A stretch of 64,000 nucleotides of DNA from Glaciecola sp964446865 (GTDB lineage: Bacteria > Pseudomonadota > Gammaproteobacteria > Enterobacterales > Alteromonadaceae). Location of the stretch: contig CAYURD010000006.1 of NCBI GenBank assembly GCA_964446865.1, positions 1-64,000 on the forward strand. Direction: 5' to 3'. The notes beneath the pieces are model-generated. The model made no database searches. It had not been told where the DNA came from and saw nothing but the letters and a program-made list of their open reading frames with translations. Position 1 is the stretch's first letter. Every line of letters starts with the position of its first letter. Below, in pieces: positions 9,062 through 18,626 of this stretch. Made by a program: the position numbers and the translations under genes.

Positions 9062-9964
9062 ATGAACCAACTCATCAACCTTATGCCAATTTCAAACGAT
9101 TTGGCCATTTATTTACTCATCGATATTTCAATCGCAATCGCTTTGTTGTTTGTTATTAGGGCCTTGTCGGGCTATGCAAGCAAAGTGAGTGTGAGAGAGG
9201 AGTTAGGTGAGCGCGATAATTTTGCGTTTGGTATTAGCTTGGCTGGTCGCATGCTCTCGCTCACTATTGTGTTGTCGGCAGTAGTTGGTCGTCATGTTGG
9301 TCAAGGTTTTGATAATGCGGCTATCAGCATGTTGTTGTTTGGTATACTTGCCATTGCTTTGGTCAGAATAGGGCGGGTGGCGCACGACAAAATTGTACTT
9401 AACCGGCTCGATAAAGAAGACATGATCCGTGACAAAAATGTATCAGTGGCGCTTGTTGATGCATGTTCGTCGGTGGCCAGCGCTATTGTTATCAAAAGTA
9501 TTATTGAATGGGCAAACGGGACTGATTTTAGTGCATTTTTTGCGATTTTTTCAGGCGTTATTATTGTGTTAGCCGTGCTTGTGATTGCGACGCGCTTACA
9601 AGAGTATGTTTATGCTAAGCGTAACCAAAATAGTGGTTTTCAGCGCACACTATGTAACGGTCAGATTGCATTGGCGATTAAACATGGTGGGCATATAATT
9701 GGCATCGCGATTGCCGTTAGTGCTGCAAGTAAAGTGCTAGTGTATCAGCCTGAAACTTACGTAACTAATATGACTGGCTGGCTTATTTCAGGCATGTTGT
9801 TAACGGCTGCGTTTATGTTTTTGTCGGCAGTCACCAAACGCGCAGTGTTGTTCAGTCTTAAACGCACGCGCGAAGTAGCACTTGAGCATAACGTTGGGAT
9901 TGCCAGTATTGAAGCAGCGCTGTCTATTGGCATCGCATTGCTATTTATGAATATTTTTGTGTGA
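9062..9964 (+). CDS. DUF350-family integral membrane protein
   Basis: This hydrophobic protein of about 300 residues has eight or so predicted membrane segments arranged as repeated pairs. The repeats carry the GISLAGRML and NVSVALVDACSS type motifs of DUF350 (YjfL-like) proteins. Function in the family is not established. The reading frame extends upstream to a TTG at 8948. The ATG at 9062 is preferred because it lies just before the first membrane segment, with an AGG about a dozen bases ahead, and the intervening translation lacks conserved character. The gene is divergent from glnE. Its last 20 bases overlap the end of the convergent GIY-YIG gene. Confidence 0.75.
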   Translation: MNQLINLMPISNDLAIYLLIDISIAIALLFVIRALSGYASKVSVREELGERDNFAFGISLAGRMLSLTIVLSAVVGRHVGQGFDNAAISMLLFGILAIALVRIGRVAHDKIVLNRLDKEDMIRDKNVSVALVDACSSVASAIVIKSIIEWANGTDFSAFFAIFSGVIIVLAVLVIATRLQEYVYAKRNQNSGFQRTLCNGQIALAIKHGGHIIGIAIAVSAASKVLVYQPETYVTNMTGWLISGMLLTAAFMFLSAVTKRAVLFSLKRTREVALEHNVGIASIEAALSIGIALLFMNIFV

Positions 9965-10283
9965 GCCCAAAGTTTGTCAAGCACACCACCGTATGCGTAT
10001 ATGGGAGCGCGGTTTTGCCATTAATGATTTGAAGCTTTTTTATGCGGACCTGTTTCTTCATCCATATTTCAGCTTGCATGGCGCTTTTTTGGCAGTTCAG
10101 TTTTGCGCAAAATCGAAGTGTTAATGGGCCTTTTCCTCTGAGTGCTTTAGCGCATTTTACTGAGCCAGTATTGTGTTCTTCAAATCTGCGTTGCCAATCA
10201 AGAGTGACGCCAGTGTATAGTTGGTCGTGCTTAGTTTCAATAATATATAAAAACCAAGGTCTTGCTGATTTTTGCGCCTGCAC
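9945..10283 (-). CDS. GIY-YIG domain protein (YhbQ/UPF0213-like)
   Basis: The 112-residue protein is almost entirely one GIY-YIG domain. The signature tyrosines occur in LYI (12-14) and YTG (23-25), followed by R33 in RRFEEHN and E72 in MQAEIWMKK, the positions of the catalytic arginine and metal-binding glutamate in the superfamily. Small stand-alone members such as YhbQ are annotated as nucleases, mostly without a known cellular role. The start is GTG at 10283, with no in-frame ATG upstream, and only AGAAG as a weak ribosome binding site. The C-terminal about 20 residues go past the domain and overlap the DUF350 gene on the opposite strand. Confidence 0.8.
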   Translation of the reverse strand: MQAQKSARPWFLYIIETKHDQLYTGVTLDWQRRFEEHNTGSVKCAKALRGKGPLTLRFCAKLNCQKSAMQAEIWMKKQVRIKKLQIINGKTALPYTHTVVCLTNFGLTQKYS

Positions 10284-10335
10284 TGGTTATACTTCTACCA
10301 TTAAATTCTATTTGTACTAATAGCATAAGGTTAAT

Positions 10336-11856
10336 ATGACATCTTCTCAAGGGAACCTTTTACAAGCCGCACACCAACATAAAATAAAAGACAATCAAGC
10401 AAACCAAGTTAGCAAAGTGCCCGATTTTAGTCGTGCGCGTTTGTTAGTGGTCGGCGATTTGATGTTAGATAGATATTATAAAGGCGCAACCGGGCGTATT
10501 TCGCCAGAGGCGCCGGTACCAGTCGTTAATGTGAATAGCACTGAAGATCGGCCTGGCGGTGCTGCAAACGTAGCCGTAAATGCGGCGATGCTGGGCGCTT
10601 CAGTAAAGCTATTAGGTTTTGTTGGCAAAGATGAACCTGCCGACTCGCTATGCTTAGCGCTTGCTGCACACAACATTGATTGTGATTTTGTTGCGCTAGA
10701 TGACTTTGATACTATCACCAAGCTTAGGGTAGTCAGCCGTAATCAGCAGTTGTTACGCTTAGATTTTGAAAAATCTTTTGCTGAGGTTAATAAGCAAGGA
10801 CTACTCAAACAGTTTGAAGAAGCTTTGGACGACACTGACATTGTTGTTTTATCTGATTATGCAAAAGGTACATTGTCTGATATTCAGCCTTTTATAAAAG
10901 CCGCTAAAGAAAAAAGTGTGCGGGTCATTGTCGACCCTAAAGGAAATACTTTTGCGCGATATAAGGGGGCTTTTGTGATTACGCCAAATATGTCTGAATT
11001 TGAACTTGTACAAGGCCTTAGCGCCAACGAGAGCGAGTTATTACAACGTGCAGGTGAATGTTGCGAAGAAAATGAACTGGCGCATGTATTGTTAACGCGT
11101 TCGGAAAAGGGAATGTCCTTATTCTCTCGACGTAAAGGTGAAAGCTTGGAAAATGATAGCGCTTCGCTACATTTGCCCGCGTTGGCAAGAGAAGTCTATG
11201 ATGTGACAGGGGCAGGCGATACAGTTGTCTCAACACTGGCTTGTGCCTTAGCTGTGGATACAGATATTGAATTTGCTTGTCAATTGGCAAACCATGCGGC
11301 CGGGGTTGTTGTGGCTAAGCAAGGGACATCAAGCGTAACCACAACCGAGCTCGCAATTGCGCTTACCCAGCATAAGTCTGTAGACGGCGGCGTGCTTAAT
11401 CAAGAGCAATTAATTGAAGCGGTGAAACAAGCTCAAGAAAAAGGCGAAAAGGTCGTTATGACTAATGGCTGTTTTGATATTTTGCATGCAGGCCATGTTA
11501 GCTATTTAAGCGAAGCGGCTGCATTGGGTCAACGTCTTATTGTGGCTGTTAATTCAGATGCTTCGGTGACTGAATTAAAAGGACTAGGTCGACCCGTTAA
11601 CAACGTAAATAGACGAATGGCGGTGTTAGCAGGCCTATCGTCGGTTGATTGGGTAGTAGAATTTAGTGAAGATACTCCGCAACGACTTATTTCTGAAGTA
11701 CTTCCTGATGTGTTGGTGAAAGGCGGTGATTACACTGTTGATCAAATTGCTGGGGCGGTTGAAGTCATGGAAAATGGCGGTGAAGTGAGGACATTGGGTT
11801 TTGAAGATGGTGTGTCGACCAGTGCCATCATATCGCAGATTGTCAGTGGCAAATAA
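10336..11856 (+). CDS. hldE: Bifunctional heptose 7-phosphate kinase / heptose 1-phosphate adenylyltransferase
   Basis: HldE makes ADP-glycero-manno-heptose for the LPS inner core in two steps. The N-terminal ribokinase-like domain has RISPEAPVPVV near residues 54-64 and the anion-hole/base motif VTGAGD at about 291-296. The C-terminal nucleotidyltransferase domain begins with TNGCFDILHAGH near 376-387, containing HxGH. The protein is 506 residues against 477 in E. coli. The extra residues are an N-terminal extension of about 25 before PDFSRARLLVVGD. The ATG has AAGG five bases upstream, so the extension is probably real. It follows the GIY-YIG gene divergently and precedes the XrtA locus. 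Confidence 0.95.
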   Translation: MTSSQGNLLQAAHQHKIKDNQANQVSKVPDFSRARLLVVGDLMLDRYYKGATGRISPEAPVPVVNVNSTEDRPGGAANVAVNAAMLGASVKLLGFVGKDEPADSLCLALAAHNIDCDFVALDDFDTITKLRVVSRNQQLLRLDFEKSFAEVNKQGLLKQFEEALDDTDIVVLSDYAKGTLSDIQPFIKAAKEKSVRVIVDPKGNTFARYKGAFVITPNMSEFELVQGLSANESELLQRAGECCEENELAHVLLTRSEKGMSLFSRRKGESLENDSASLHLPALAREVYDVTGAGDTVVSTLACALAVDTDIEFACQLANHAAGVVVAKQGTSSVTTTELAIALTQHKSVDGGVLNQEQLIEAVKQAQEKGEKVVMTNGCFDILHAGHVSYLSEAAALGQRLIVAVNSDASVTELKGLGRPVNNVNRRMAVLAGLSSVDWVVEFSEDTPQRLISEVLPDVLVKGGDYTVDQIAGAVEVMENGGEVRTLGFEDGVSTSAIISQIVSGK

Positions 11857-12146
11857 AATCGCTGATGGTGAGCGGTAATTAAGCATATTTTAGACTGTTA
11901 ATTGCGCGTGCCTATGTTATTAAGCGAATGCTTTTTGAGCAATTTTGCTTTATACTGCGCCGCTTGAATGGAAGCACAAAACGGTCATGCATATGTATTT
12001 ACGCGCAAATGACGGCAGAGATAGTATTTGTCGGTAGTGCATGCAACTAATTTACATCAGTATGTGTATATGAAGGTTTGGTATATCGAATATATTGAGC
12101 ACTGTCGTTTAACACCTATTTGATTATTTTTATGGATACCTGAACC

Positions 12147-13358
12147 ATGTACGAAAGTTATTACGGTTTAAACTCTAAGCCTTTCCAGTTGACACCCGAT
12201 CCTGAGTTTTTCTTCGCCAGTAAATTACATAGGCGAGCAATGTCTTATTTACAATATGGTTTGTCGCAAGCTGAAGGGTTTATAGTGATAACCGGCGACA
12301 TTGGTACAGGTAAAACGACCATTGCTAATAGTTTGCTTAATGACATCGAAGCTGACATCTACGCCGCTCAAATAGTCACACCAAAACTTTCTCCAGATGA
12401 AATTGTAAAAATGGTCGCTGCCAAGTTTGGTATAGATACCAATGGCAAAACTAAAACTGATTTATTAGAATCCTTACAAACATTTTTAGAGCAATTAGCA
12501 GCCAGCGGAAAACGCGCTTTACTGCTTGTTGATGAAGCACAAAACCTACCCTTAGAAACAATTGAAGAACTGCGCATGTTGTCTAACTTTCAGCAATCTG
12601 GCAAACCATTGTTACAGAGCTTTTTGTTAGGGCAGGCCGAATTACAGCCTATTCTTAGAGCGCCAAATATGGAGCAATTTAGGCAGCGTATTGTTGCATC
12701 TTGTCATTTAGCGCCGCTTAATTTTGAAGAGACCTGCGCATATATCAATTATCGTTTAGAGCATGCTGGATGCGAACGTGATGATTTATTTGATGATGCT
12801 GGCTTTGAGTCGATACACAAATTTACCCTAGGCGTACCACGTAAAATAAACACCCTTATGGACAGAGTGCTTTTATATGGGTTTTTAGAAGAGCTAGAAC
12901 GCTTCTCTGATGAAGATGTTTGTAGTGTTATTGATGAGGTACAAGCAGAGATGTTTGTGCCTGAGACTGAGATTGAGAGCGCACAAGAAGCGCTTGGCGA
13001 ACAAGCTGGCGCTGTTCCTCCTCAGACGCCTTCAGAAAACAATAGCAATGTTGTTGCCTTGAAAGATTCTGTGGCGCAAACACTTAACAATAATCAAGAT
13101 GATGCAGCTACAAATCAAACCACTGGTGGTTTGGGCGAAAACGCTGCTAGTGACACAAATGAGCGTCCTGTTCACATCACACCAAATGGGAATGTGGTGC
13201 AAGATGCTCAATATTACAAAGAGATGTTAGAAGAGTTAGTAGACGCTTTGGATGATGCGATAAAGCATAAGGTAAAACTGACTCAGTATATTGATAAACT
13301 GTTGAAGAAGAAGTATCAGACTTATGTGAAGTTGAAAGGGGATGATGGGGAAAAGTAG
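12147..13358 (+). CDS. XrtA/PEP-CTERM locus ExeA-like ATPase
   Basis: This is an AAA-type ATPase of the putative secretion ATPase family found beside exosortase A (TIGR03015-like by eye; related to general secretion ExeA/GspA). It begins MYESYYGLNSKPFQLTPDP, the usual family opening. Walker A is GDIGTGKTT at 50-58 and Walker B is LLLVDEAQ at 125-132. The ATPase part ends near residue 265. A polar, low-complexity linker of about 80 residues follows, then a helical tail (about 350-403) rich in lysine. It is probably cytoplasmic and helps polysaccharide or protein export. The gene is convergent with the barrel gene at 13401 and separated by 290 bases from hldE. Confidence 0.85.
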   Translation: MYESYYGLNSKPFQLTPDPEFFFASKLHRRAMSYLQYGLSQAEGFIVITGDIGTGKTTIANSLLNDIEADIYAAQIVTPKLSPDEIVKMVAAKFGIDTNGKTKTDLLESLQTFLEQLAASGKRALLLVDEAQNLPLETIEELRMLSNFQQSGKPLLQSFLLGQAELQPILRAPNMEQFRQRIVASCHLAPLNFEETCAYINYRLEHAGCERDDLFDDAGFESIHKFTLGVPRKINTLMDRVLLYGFLEELERFSDEDVCSVIDEVQAEMFVPETEIESAQEALGEQAGAVPPQTPSENNSNVVALKDSVAQTLNNNQDDAATNQTTGGLGENAASDTNERPVHITPNGNVVQDAQYYKEMLEELVDALDDAIKHKVKLTQYIDKLLKKKYQTYVKLKGDDGEK

Positions 13359-13400
13359 TGTTTGCTTTGAAAACCCATTGAAATACTCTACTTCCCGTTT

Positions 13401-15074
13401 TTATCTACTTCTGTTTTCGCCAAAGGTGTAGCTAAGAGAGAAAGATATTCGACGGTCCGTTAGTGAACCATTTATACCTCTAAAGTCCTCAAATCCTCTA
13501 TTGACTTCACCATCGCGTTTTAAATATGTTAGCGCTAAAGCAGTAGTAAAATTGTTGCTAATTCGACGGTTATATCTAAGTTCTTGCCTTCTTGTTGTTG
13601 CTTGCTGAAGTTCTCCAGAACGGTCTTGCTCTCTCTCCGAATATAAATTGCTCACTGATATTGACGAACGCTGACTTACCTGAAAGTTAAGTAACATACT
13701 TAACGATTGGACATCGAAAATCCGATTGATTTCAACTTCTTCATCTTCTGAAACAGAACCAGTAATTGAAAGTGTTGTTCTGCGTCTAGAAACTGCTGTT
13801 TGTGCGGTCAAACTCTTTCTGATAATGATTCGATCGTTTAGGTCAAGAGTTGGAATGGTGAGTGGAACTACTACTTCACCTGCATTTAGATCAGGTTCCA
13901 AATCGTCGCTTAAACGGCAAGATGAAAAGTCGTTAGAGCCGGAATCACACACAAACAAACCTGTATTTTGCGAGTTAATCAGTTGCGAGGTACTACTAAC
14001 GACTTCTGAGTAGTTGATGCTAGAGCGCCAATTACGTAATTGATGTCTGAATGACAAATTGCCTGCATCACCAAAAAAACGTCTAGTATATGAGCCTTGC
14101 AGACGGGTTCTTGTTGAAAAAGCCCAATTTACCGAGTATCCAATAAACGTATCTGTCTCATCTTCTCCATCTTCTAGTTGAGAGTTAGTCGAAGACCTAT
14201 TAAGTGTAACCTCAATCATCCTATCTATTGCTGATTGCCAAATCAATCCTGCTCCGTAAGAGTGAAACTCCCGCAAGCTATCGAATGGCAGTTCAAAATC
14301 GGTTTTTATTTCATTATTTTCATAAAAGCCATTTACTGCAAGCGCCAAGCTGTCGAAGATAGCTGTATCTATGTTTAGGTTGACGGTTTGACTGACAAAG
14401 TCTTGTCCCGAGTCTCGTTTTGAATATCTTGCGTTACCCGCTAATGTAATTCTGACGCCTGTGAGATTTGTCCCTGAAATCATATTAAAACTTAAACCGT
14501 AAGTTTCATTTTGAAAGATGCTTGGATCTTGCAATGAGGCGAGGTCGATTGTTGAGCTAGTTTTGTTATATGATGTAATCGCCGATAAGCCAATGATTTC
14601 GTTTCGACGAAGATTTAAATTTAAACTTGCGTTGTTAGACTTTACTTTATTTAGCGAATCCGCATTCAATAAAAAATCATCAACTAAGAAGCTGTCTAAG
14701 GCATTACTTCTAAAGTTCTCAAGTCCGTTAAATGACACAGACAAAACATTATCAATAATACGATAAGTTCCTGAATAATTGTATTCTGTAAAATCCTGAG
14801 AAACCGATTCGTTTTCGAGCTTACGATAAACATGATTGTTGGTAACGCGCGCATTAAGTTGCAAATCGCGACCATCGTATACGAGCGCTACAAATGGAGT
14901 TACGAGGGTATTATTTGCATTTATAGTTATGTCTTGATCTTTGGATTCAGTTGTCTGATCAATATAGCTTGCGGTGGCGCCGGCAAAAAAGTCTAACTCA
15001 TTTGCACTCACAAGATTCGAAATGCAAAGTGCAAATGTTGTAACCACAAATTTTGAGTGCAAGCTACGAATCAT
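13401..15074 (-). CDS. XrtA-associated outer-membrane beta-barrel protein
   Basis: The 557-residue protein has a signal peptide cut near residue 24 (VSA|NE) and many alternating-pattern beta strands. The final strand (ISFSLSYTFGENRSR) ends shortly after an aromatic residue. Length, neighbours and the overall pattern match the TIGR03016-type outer-membrane protein of PEP-CTERM/exosortase loci, thought to help move exopolysaccharide across the outer membrane. Two cysteines near residues 375-390 sit in a probable loop. It is the last gene of a leftward run: export lipoprotein, chain-length protein, autokinase, barrel. The gap to the autokinase is 33 bases, so they are probably one operon. Confidence 0.82.
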   Translation of the reverse strand: MIRSLHSKFVVTTFALCISNLVSANELDFFAGATASYIDQTTESKDQDITINANNTLVTPFVALVYDGRDLQLNARVTNNHVYRKLENESVSQDFTEYNYSGTYRIIDNVLSVSFNGLENFRSNALDSFLVDDFLLNADSLNKVKSNNASLNLNLRRNEIIGLSAITSYNKTSSTIDLASLQDPSIFQNETYGLSFNMISGTNLTGVRITLAGNARYSKRDSGQDFVSQTVNLNIDTAIFDSLALAVNGFYENNEIKTDFELPFDSLREFHSYGAGLIWQSAIDRMIEVTLNRSSTNSQLEDGEDETDTFIGYSVNWAFSTRTRLQGSYTRRFFGDAGNLSFRHQLRNWRSSINYSEVVSSTSQLINSQNTGLFVCDSGSNDFSSCRLSDDLEPDLNAGEVVVPLTIPTLDLNDRIIIRKSLTAQTAVSRRRTTLSITGSVSEDEEVEINRIFDVQSLSMLLNFQVSQRSSISVSNLYSEREQDRSGELQQATTRRQELRYNRRISNNFTTALALTYLKRDGEVNRGFEDFRGINGSLTDRRISFSLSYTFGENRSR

Positions 15075-15107
15075 GTAATGATGTCCCTGTATGTTAATCC
15101 AAGTTAC

Positions 15108-16118
15108 TTAATTATTAATTTCAGAGCCGTAATACATGTAACCATAATATCCGCCAGTCTCGTTGTATTGAGTAGATTTATTAACAACAAAACCAATAGC
15201 CATATCAGGGTTTAACCTTTCGACAGCAGTTTTAGTATCATTAAGTTTAGATTTACCTTCTTCAACAACGATTACCGCTTGGCCCGCTAAATTAGCTAAT
15301 ACAGCTGACTCATTAATACCAATTAATGGCGGCGTATCGATAATTACTACACGGTCTGGGTATCGGGTCGAAAATTCTTCAACAGTTTCTTTCATCACTG
15401 TTGAAGCTAATAATTCGGTAGAAAGCAAATGAGATTGACCGGCGGGGATCACTCTTAATTTAGGAACATTTGTGTGATATATAACGTCACTAAGGTCGGG
15501 CACTTTGCCTAGCAAATACTCCATTAATCCATCTTCAGCTTCGACTTGCAGCGTTCTTAATACATTTGGTTTTAAAACATCAGCGTCCACTAGTAAGACT
15601 GTCTTATCCTGTTCGGCCGCGATGCTTAGCGCCAAGTTTACAGCGGTAAATGTTTTGCCCTCTGAGGGTCTGGCGCTGCTTACCATAATAATGTTGCTGC
15701 TGCTTATTGTTGACGCCAATGGGCCAAAAGCTGTCTGTAAAAGCTTTCTTTTTATTTCACGATATTCTTCGTTAATCAAATTTCTTGATGTTTCGAGGCC
15801 TACGAATCCGCGCTGCTCTAACTCTTGTAAATCAATATTGAGCCATTTAGCATTATCTTCTCTCGGGTTGGGGTTTGTTACTGTCGCCGGTGAGGAAGTA
15901 TCTGGCACTTGCGATACAACCGGTTCTTCAATCGTTTTTGAAATCTCATTTACGCTTTGCTTGATTTGTTCGGCGGCCTTTTTAGCATCTGCTTCAGGGA
16001 CTGTATTAGTGCTGTGATTGTTATCATCAGGTTTGACGGCAGCATTAGCTTCTGCTTCAAGCGTTTTTCTCTCTTGTTCTTTCTGTTTTTGTAAGGCTTT
16101 CTCGATTGTATTTTTCAT
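15108..16118 (-). CDS. XrtA-associated tyrosine autokinase (BY-kinase)
   Basis: This is a cytoplasmic BY-kinase that controls polymerisation and export with the adjacent chain-length protein. Walker A is SARPSEGKT (148-156), Walker A' is LLVDAD (175-180) and Walker B is VVIIDTPP near 256-263. The C-terminus holds a tyrosine cluster of six residues in the last 20, the expected autophosphorylation site. The first about 95 residues are charged, helical and low complexity. It is a separate kinase rather than a Wzc fusion: the membrane partner is the upstream gene, whose stop codon overlaps this ATG (TAATG), implying coupled translation. TIGR03018-type assignment is by eye. Confidence 0.9.
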   Translation of the reverse strand: MKNTIEKALQKQKEQERKTLEAEANAAVKPDDNNHSTNTVPEADAKKAAEQIKQSVNEISKTIEEPVVSQVPDTSSPATVTNPNPREDNAKWLNIDLQELEQRGFVGLETSRNLINEEYREIKRKLLQTAFGPLASTISSSNIIMVSSARPSEGKTFTAVNLALSIAAEQDKTVLLVDADVLKPNVLRTLQVEAEDGLMEYLLGKVPDLSDVIYHTNVPKLRVIPAGQSHLLSTELLASTVMKETVEEFSTRYPDRVVIIDTPPLIGINESAVLANLAGQAVIVVEEGKSKLNDTKTAVERLNPDMAIGFVVNKSTQYNETGGYYGYMYYGSEINN

Positions 16119-17692
16119 TATACCACCTTACTTAAAATATCTACGTTCATAAAATCTGCCGCAACCAATACACAATATATAAAGAATATTGCAAATGACG
16201 AAATCGCGAACGTCGCAGCTCTAAATCTTTGATTTCGTTTGATTTTATCAAGATCTAGATGCGTCACAACGCCTAAAATAGGATAACCGGTGACTGAAGT
16301 AAGTTGATGGCCTCTCACTAAGACTGGCGTCAACTGACTTAATAAAAATGCAATGGCGATACCTGCACCAAAACCAAGAATCAACACACCTGAGTAAAAA
16401 ATAAAACGCGAAGGCCCCGTAGGTGCTGGCGGCACAAGAGGTGGCTTAATGATTCTGAATTGCAAGTCTTCAGAAGAACTGTCTGCTCTTCTTGAGATGT
16501 CTGCCGCTTCTTTCCTCGTAAGCAGTTCTTCGTATTTCTGCTTAATAATGTCGTAGTTACGATTTTTGGCAATTCCTTCCGCCTCAATTTGTGGCACCAA
16601 GTCTATTTTATTTCGTAACTCGTTAATTTTGTCCACAAAATTTTCTTCTCGCACCTTCAGTGATGCGATTTCACCTTCTAAGCGGCTTATTTCTAAAGAA
16701 ATTTCCTGATTTAGCTGATTCAACATTGGCGAATCTTCGCCGTTGTCTTCGCTCAAAAAGGTCTCTATTTCTTTGTCGCGAGCACTCAACAAGTTTTCTA
16801 GGAGTTGATTAGCTTCAATAACGTCAGGATGTTGTTCGGTGAAGCGCAGTTGTAGGTCATCCAATCGCTCTTCTAATGCTGTTATGCGTGCATCAAACCT
16901 AGTTGTGATTACTGGCCCGCTATCGCCACCTTGAACAGAGAAACTGTCAGATGCTTTTCTTGCGCTTGTTAGGCGGTTACGCAACGTTGCCGCTTTTTGT
17001 TCGGCTTCTCTAATTACTAATTGGGTGCTTGCTAATTGATCTCTCAAACTCTGTAGTTTATTGTGAAAGGTTCCTTGTAACGGCAGTATGTCTGAATGTT
17101 GACGCCTAAATTCAGCTCTTTGTTGCTCAGCTTCTGAAAGTCGCGCCTCATATTCGGCAATTTGTTCATCTATAAATCGTGTCGCTGATTCTGTGTCTCT
17201 TCTGCCTCCCCCTAATGAACCTTCAACAAACAAATCTAACGTTTCTTGAACGACATTACGTGCAGTTTGTGGTGTTTCTGATTCATAAGAAATCGTGTAG
17301 ATGTTGCTTCTGTTGGTAGTCGCCAACCGAATATCTCGGGTCAAGCCTAGTATAAGCTCTTCATACTCTGCATCTGTGGTCGCGCCGATATCTAAATCAG
17401 CCTCGCGCGCAATCTCTTCAATGTTGGCGCGACTTTTTAAAGTTTGAGCCATCATTCGTACTTCTGAACCCGGATCATTTCCTAAGCTAATACCACTCAA
17501 TAACGGCTGTAGTATCGAGCGGGTGTCTACGTAAACCTGTGCTTCAGAGCGATAAACGTCGGGCATTGATGCTACGTAAACAAAGCCCATAGGACATATA
17601 AGCCACGAGCATATCATTAGATATCGCTTACGTATCCATATGCCTTTGACGTAATCAAGTATTGTTTGGAGCGTTTGTTGTAAATCTTGCAT
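16118..17692 (-). CDS. XrtA-associated chain-length determinant (Wzz family)
   Basis: This 524-residue inner-membrane polysaccharide co-polymerase has one membrane segment at about 25-43. A long periplasmic part includes heptad-rich coiled coils at about 160-400. Two hydrophobic segments lie near 427-450 and 483-510. The proline-rich stretch RIIKPPLVPPAPTGP just before the second segment is typical of Wzz/Wzc proteins. Members beside exosortase A (TIGR03007-like) set the length of the exported polysaccharide together with the autokinase encoded immediately downstream. No cytoplasmic kinase domain is attached. It lies 28 bases after the export lipoprotein gene in the same operon. Confidence 0.9.
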   Translation of the reverse strand: MQDLQQTLQTILDYVKGIWIRKRYLMICSWLICPMGFVYVASMPDVYRSEAQVYVDTRSILQPLLSGISLGNDPGSEVRMMAQTLKSRANIEEIAREADLDIGATTDAEYEELILGLTRDIRLATTNRSNIYTISYESETPQTARNVVQETLDLFVEGSLGGGRRDTESATRFIDEQIAEYEARLSEAEQQRAEFRRQHSDILPLQGTFHNKLQSLRDQLASTQLVIREAEQKAATLRNRLTSARKASDSFSVQGGDSGPVITTRFDARITALEERLDDLQLRFTEQHPDVIEANQLLENLLSARDKEIETFLSEDNGEDSPMLNQLNQEISLEISRLEGEIASLKVREENFVDKINELRNKIDLVPQIEAEGIAKNRNYDIIKQKYEELLTRKEAADISRRADSSSEDLQFRIIKPPLVPPAPTGPSRFIFYSGVLILGFGAGIAIAFLLSQLTPVLVRGHQLTSVTGYPILGVVTHLDLDKIKRNQRFRAATFAISSFAIFFIYCVLVAADFMNVDILSKVV

Positions 17693-17720
17693 TAATTATT
17701 AACTCTGGTTACCACTTAAA

Positions 17721-18350
17721 TTAAAACCAAGCTTCAGGAATAATGACGATGTCGCCTGGCAATATGTCTACGTTCTTAGTTATATCGCCATCTTTAATTA
17801 AATCTTCAATTCTAACGCCATATACTTTTTGTTCATTGTTAACCACTCTGATCAATTTAGCATTGTTGCCATTAGCGAACTGAGTTAAACCACCAACTTG
17901 AATCATTAGGTCTAGTAAGGTCATATGTTGGGTGTAACTGATTGTTTTTGGATTTGTTGCCTCACCAATTACACGTACCTGTTCACTGAATGGGCCATTA
18001 AACCTATTGACCGATACTGTTACACGTGGGTTGTTGATGTAAGTCGACAGCTCTTCTTCGATTTGGCGAGCCAACATTGTTGGGGTTCTGCCAGTCACAT
18101 CAATGTCTTCTACTAAGGAGGTTGATACCTTCCCGTCTGGTCTAACAATGAATGATCCTGATATTTCAGGGTTTCGCCAAACAAAAATGGTGAGTTGATC
18201 GCCTGGACCAATTAAATACTGGTAGTCATTCACATCAGTGGTTAGTGACGCGCGGGTTGTCGCGCTAGGTAAGGGCGTAGTGTCGCAGCCGCTAACTAAA
18301 ACGGAAAATATAACTATTAGAAATATATACACACTTTTCGACCGCATCAT
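17721..18350 (-). CDS. XrtA-associated polysaccharide export lipoprotein (Wza-like)
   Basis: The 209-residue protein has a lipoprotein signal with lipobox VSGC, lipidated at C22. A polysaccharide export (Poly_export) domain follows: YLIGPGDQLTIFVWRNPEIS at about 45-64 and PRVTVSV near 109. A single SLBB-like domain covers the second half, ending IVIPEAWF. It is shorter than E. coli Wza (379), as expected for the TIGR03027-type proteins of exosortase loci, where the separate barrel at 13401 may supply the outer-membrane passage. It is the first gene of the leftward export operon. The divergent intergenic region of 276 bases separates it from the sugar transferase gene. Confidence 0.9.
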   Translation of the reverse strand: MMRSKSVYIFLIVIFSVLVSGCDTTPLPSATTRASLTTDVNDYQYLIGPGDQLTIFVWRNPEISGSFIVRPDGKVSTSLVEDIDVTGRTPTMLARQIEEELSTYINNPRVTVSVNRFNGPFSEQVRVIGEATNPKTISYTQHMTLLDLMIQVGGLTQFANGNNAKLIRVVNNEQKVYGVRIEDLIKDGDITKNVDILPGDIVIIPEAWF

Positions 18351-18506
18351 ACTGTCATTCCTTTCTTGTTAAAAACTATCAATTATCACGTTTAAGCTAA
18401 GCCATGTTCAAAATATTTGCGCATTTATAAAATTAAGAACCGCCGCATTATGCATTAATTTAACCCTAAAAAAAATACATTTAATGCAAGTATATTAAGT
18501 TGTGTG

Positions 18507-18534
18507 TTTACGATTCGCCGTTTTACACTATAAT
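18507..18534 (+). promoter_or_regulatory. Candidate promoter of the sugar transferase operon
   Basis: TTTACG (18507-18512) and a perfect TATAAT (18529-18534) are separated by 16 bases. This gives a predicted 5' leader of about 85 bases before the ATG at 18627. The region is AT-rich, which weakens the call. Confidence 0.45.
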
Positions 18535-18626
18535 ACGCTCGTGCTCGGGATGTCAGTCGATTATAAGTTTTAGTCTGCTGATGTTGTTTTTTGATTGGGT
18601 AACTCATTGGATTAATTACCAATATT

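Noticed and set aside
11951..11956. TATACT as a promoter of the XrtA-associated ATPase gene
   Set aside because: No acceptable -35 element at 16-18 bases and the distance to the gene is nearly 200 bases.
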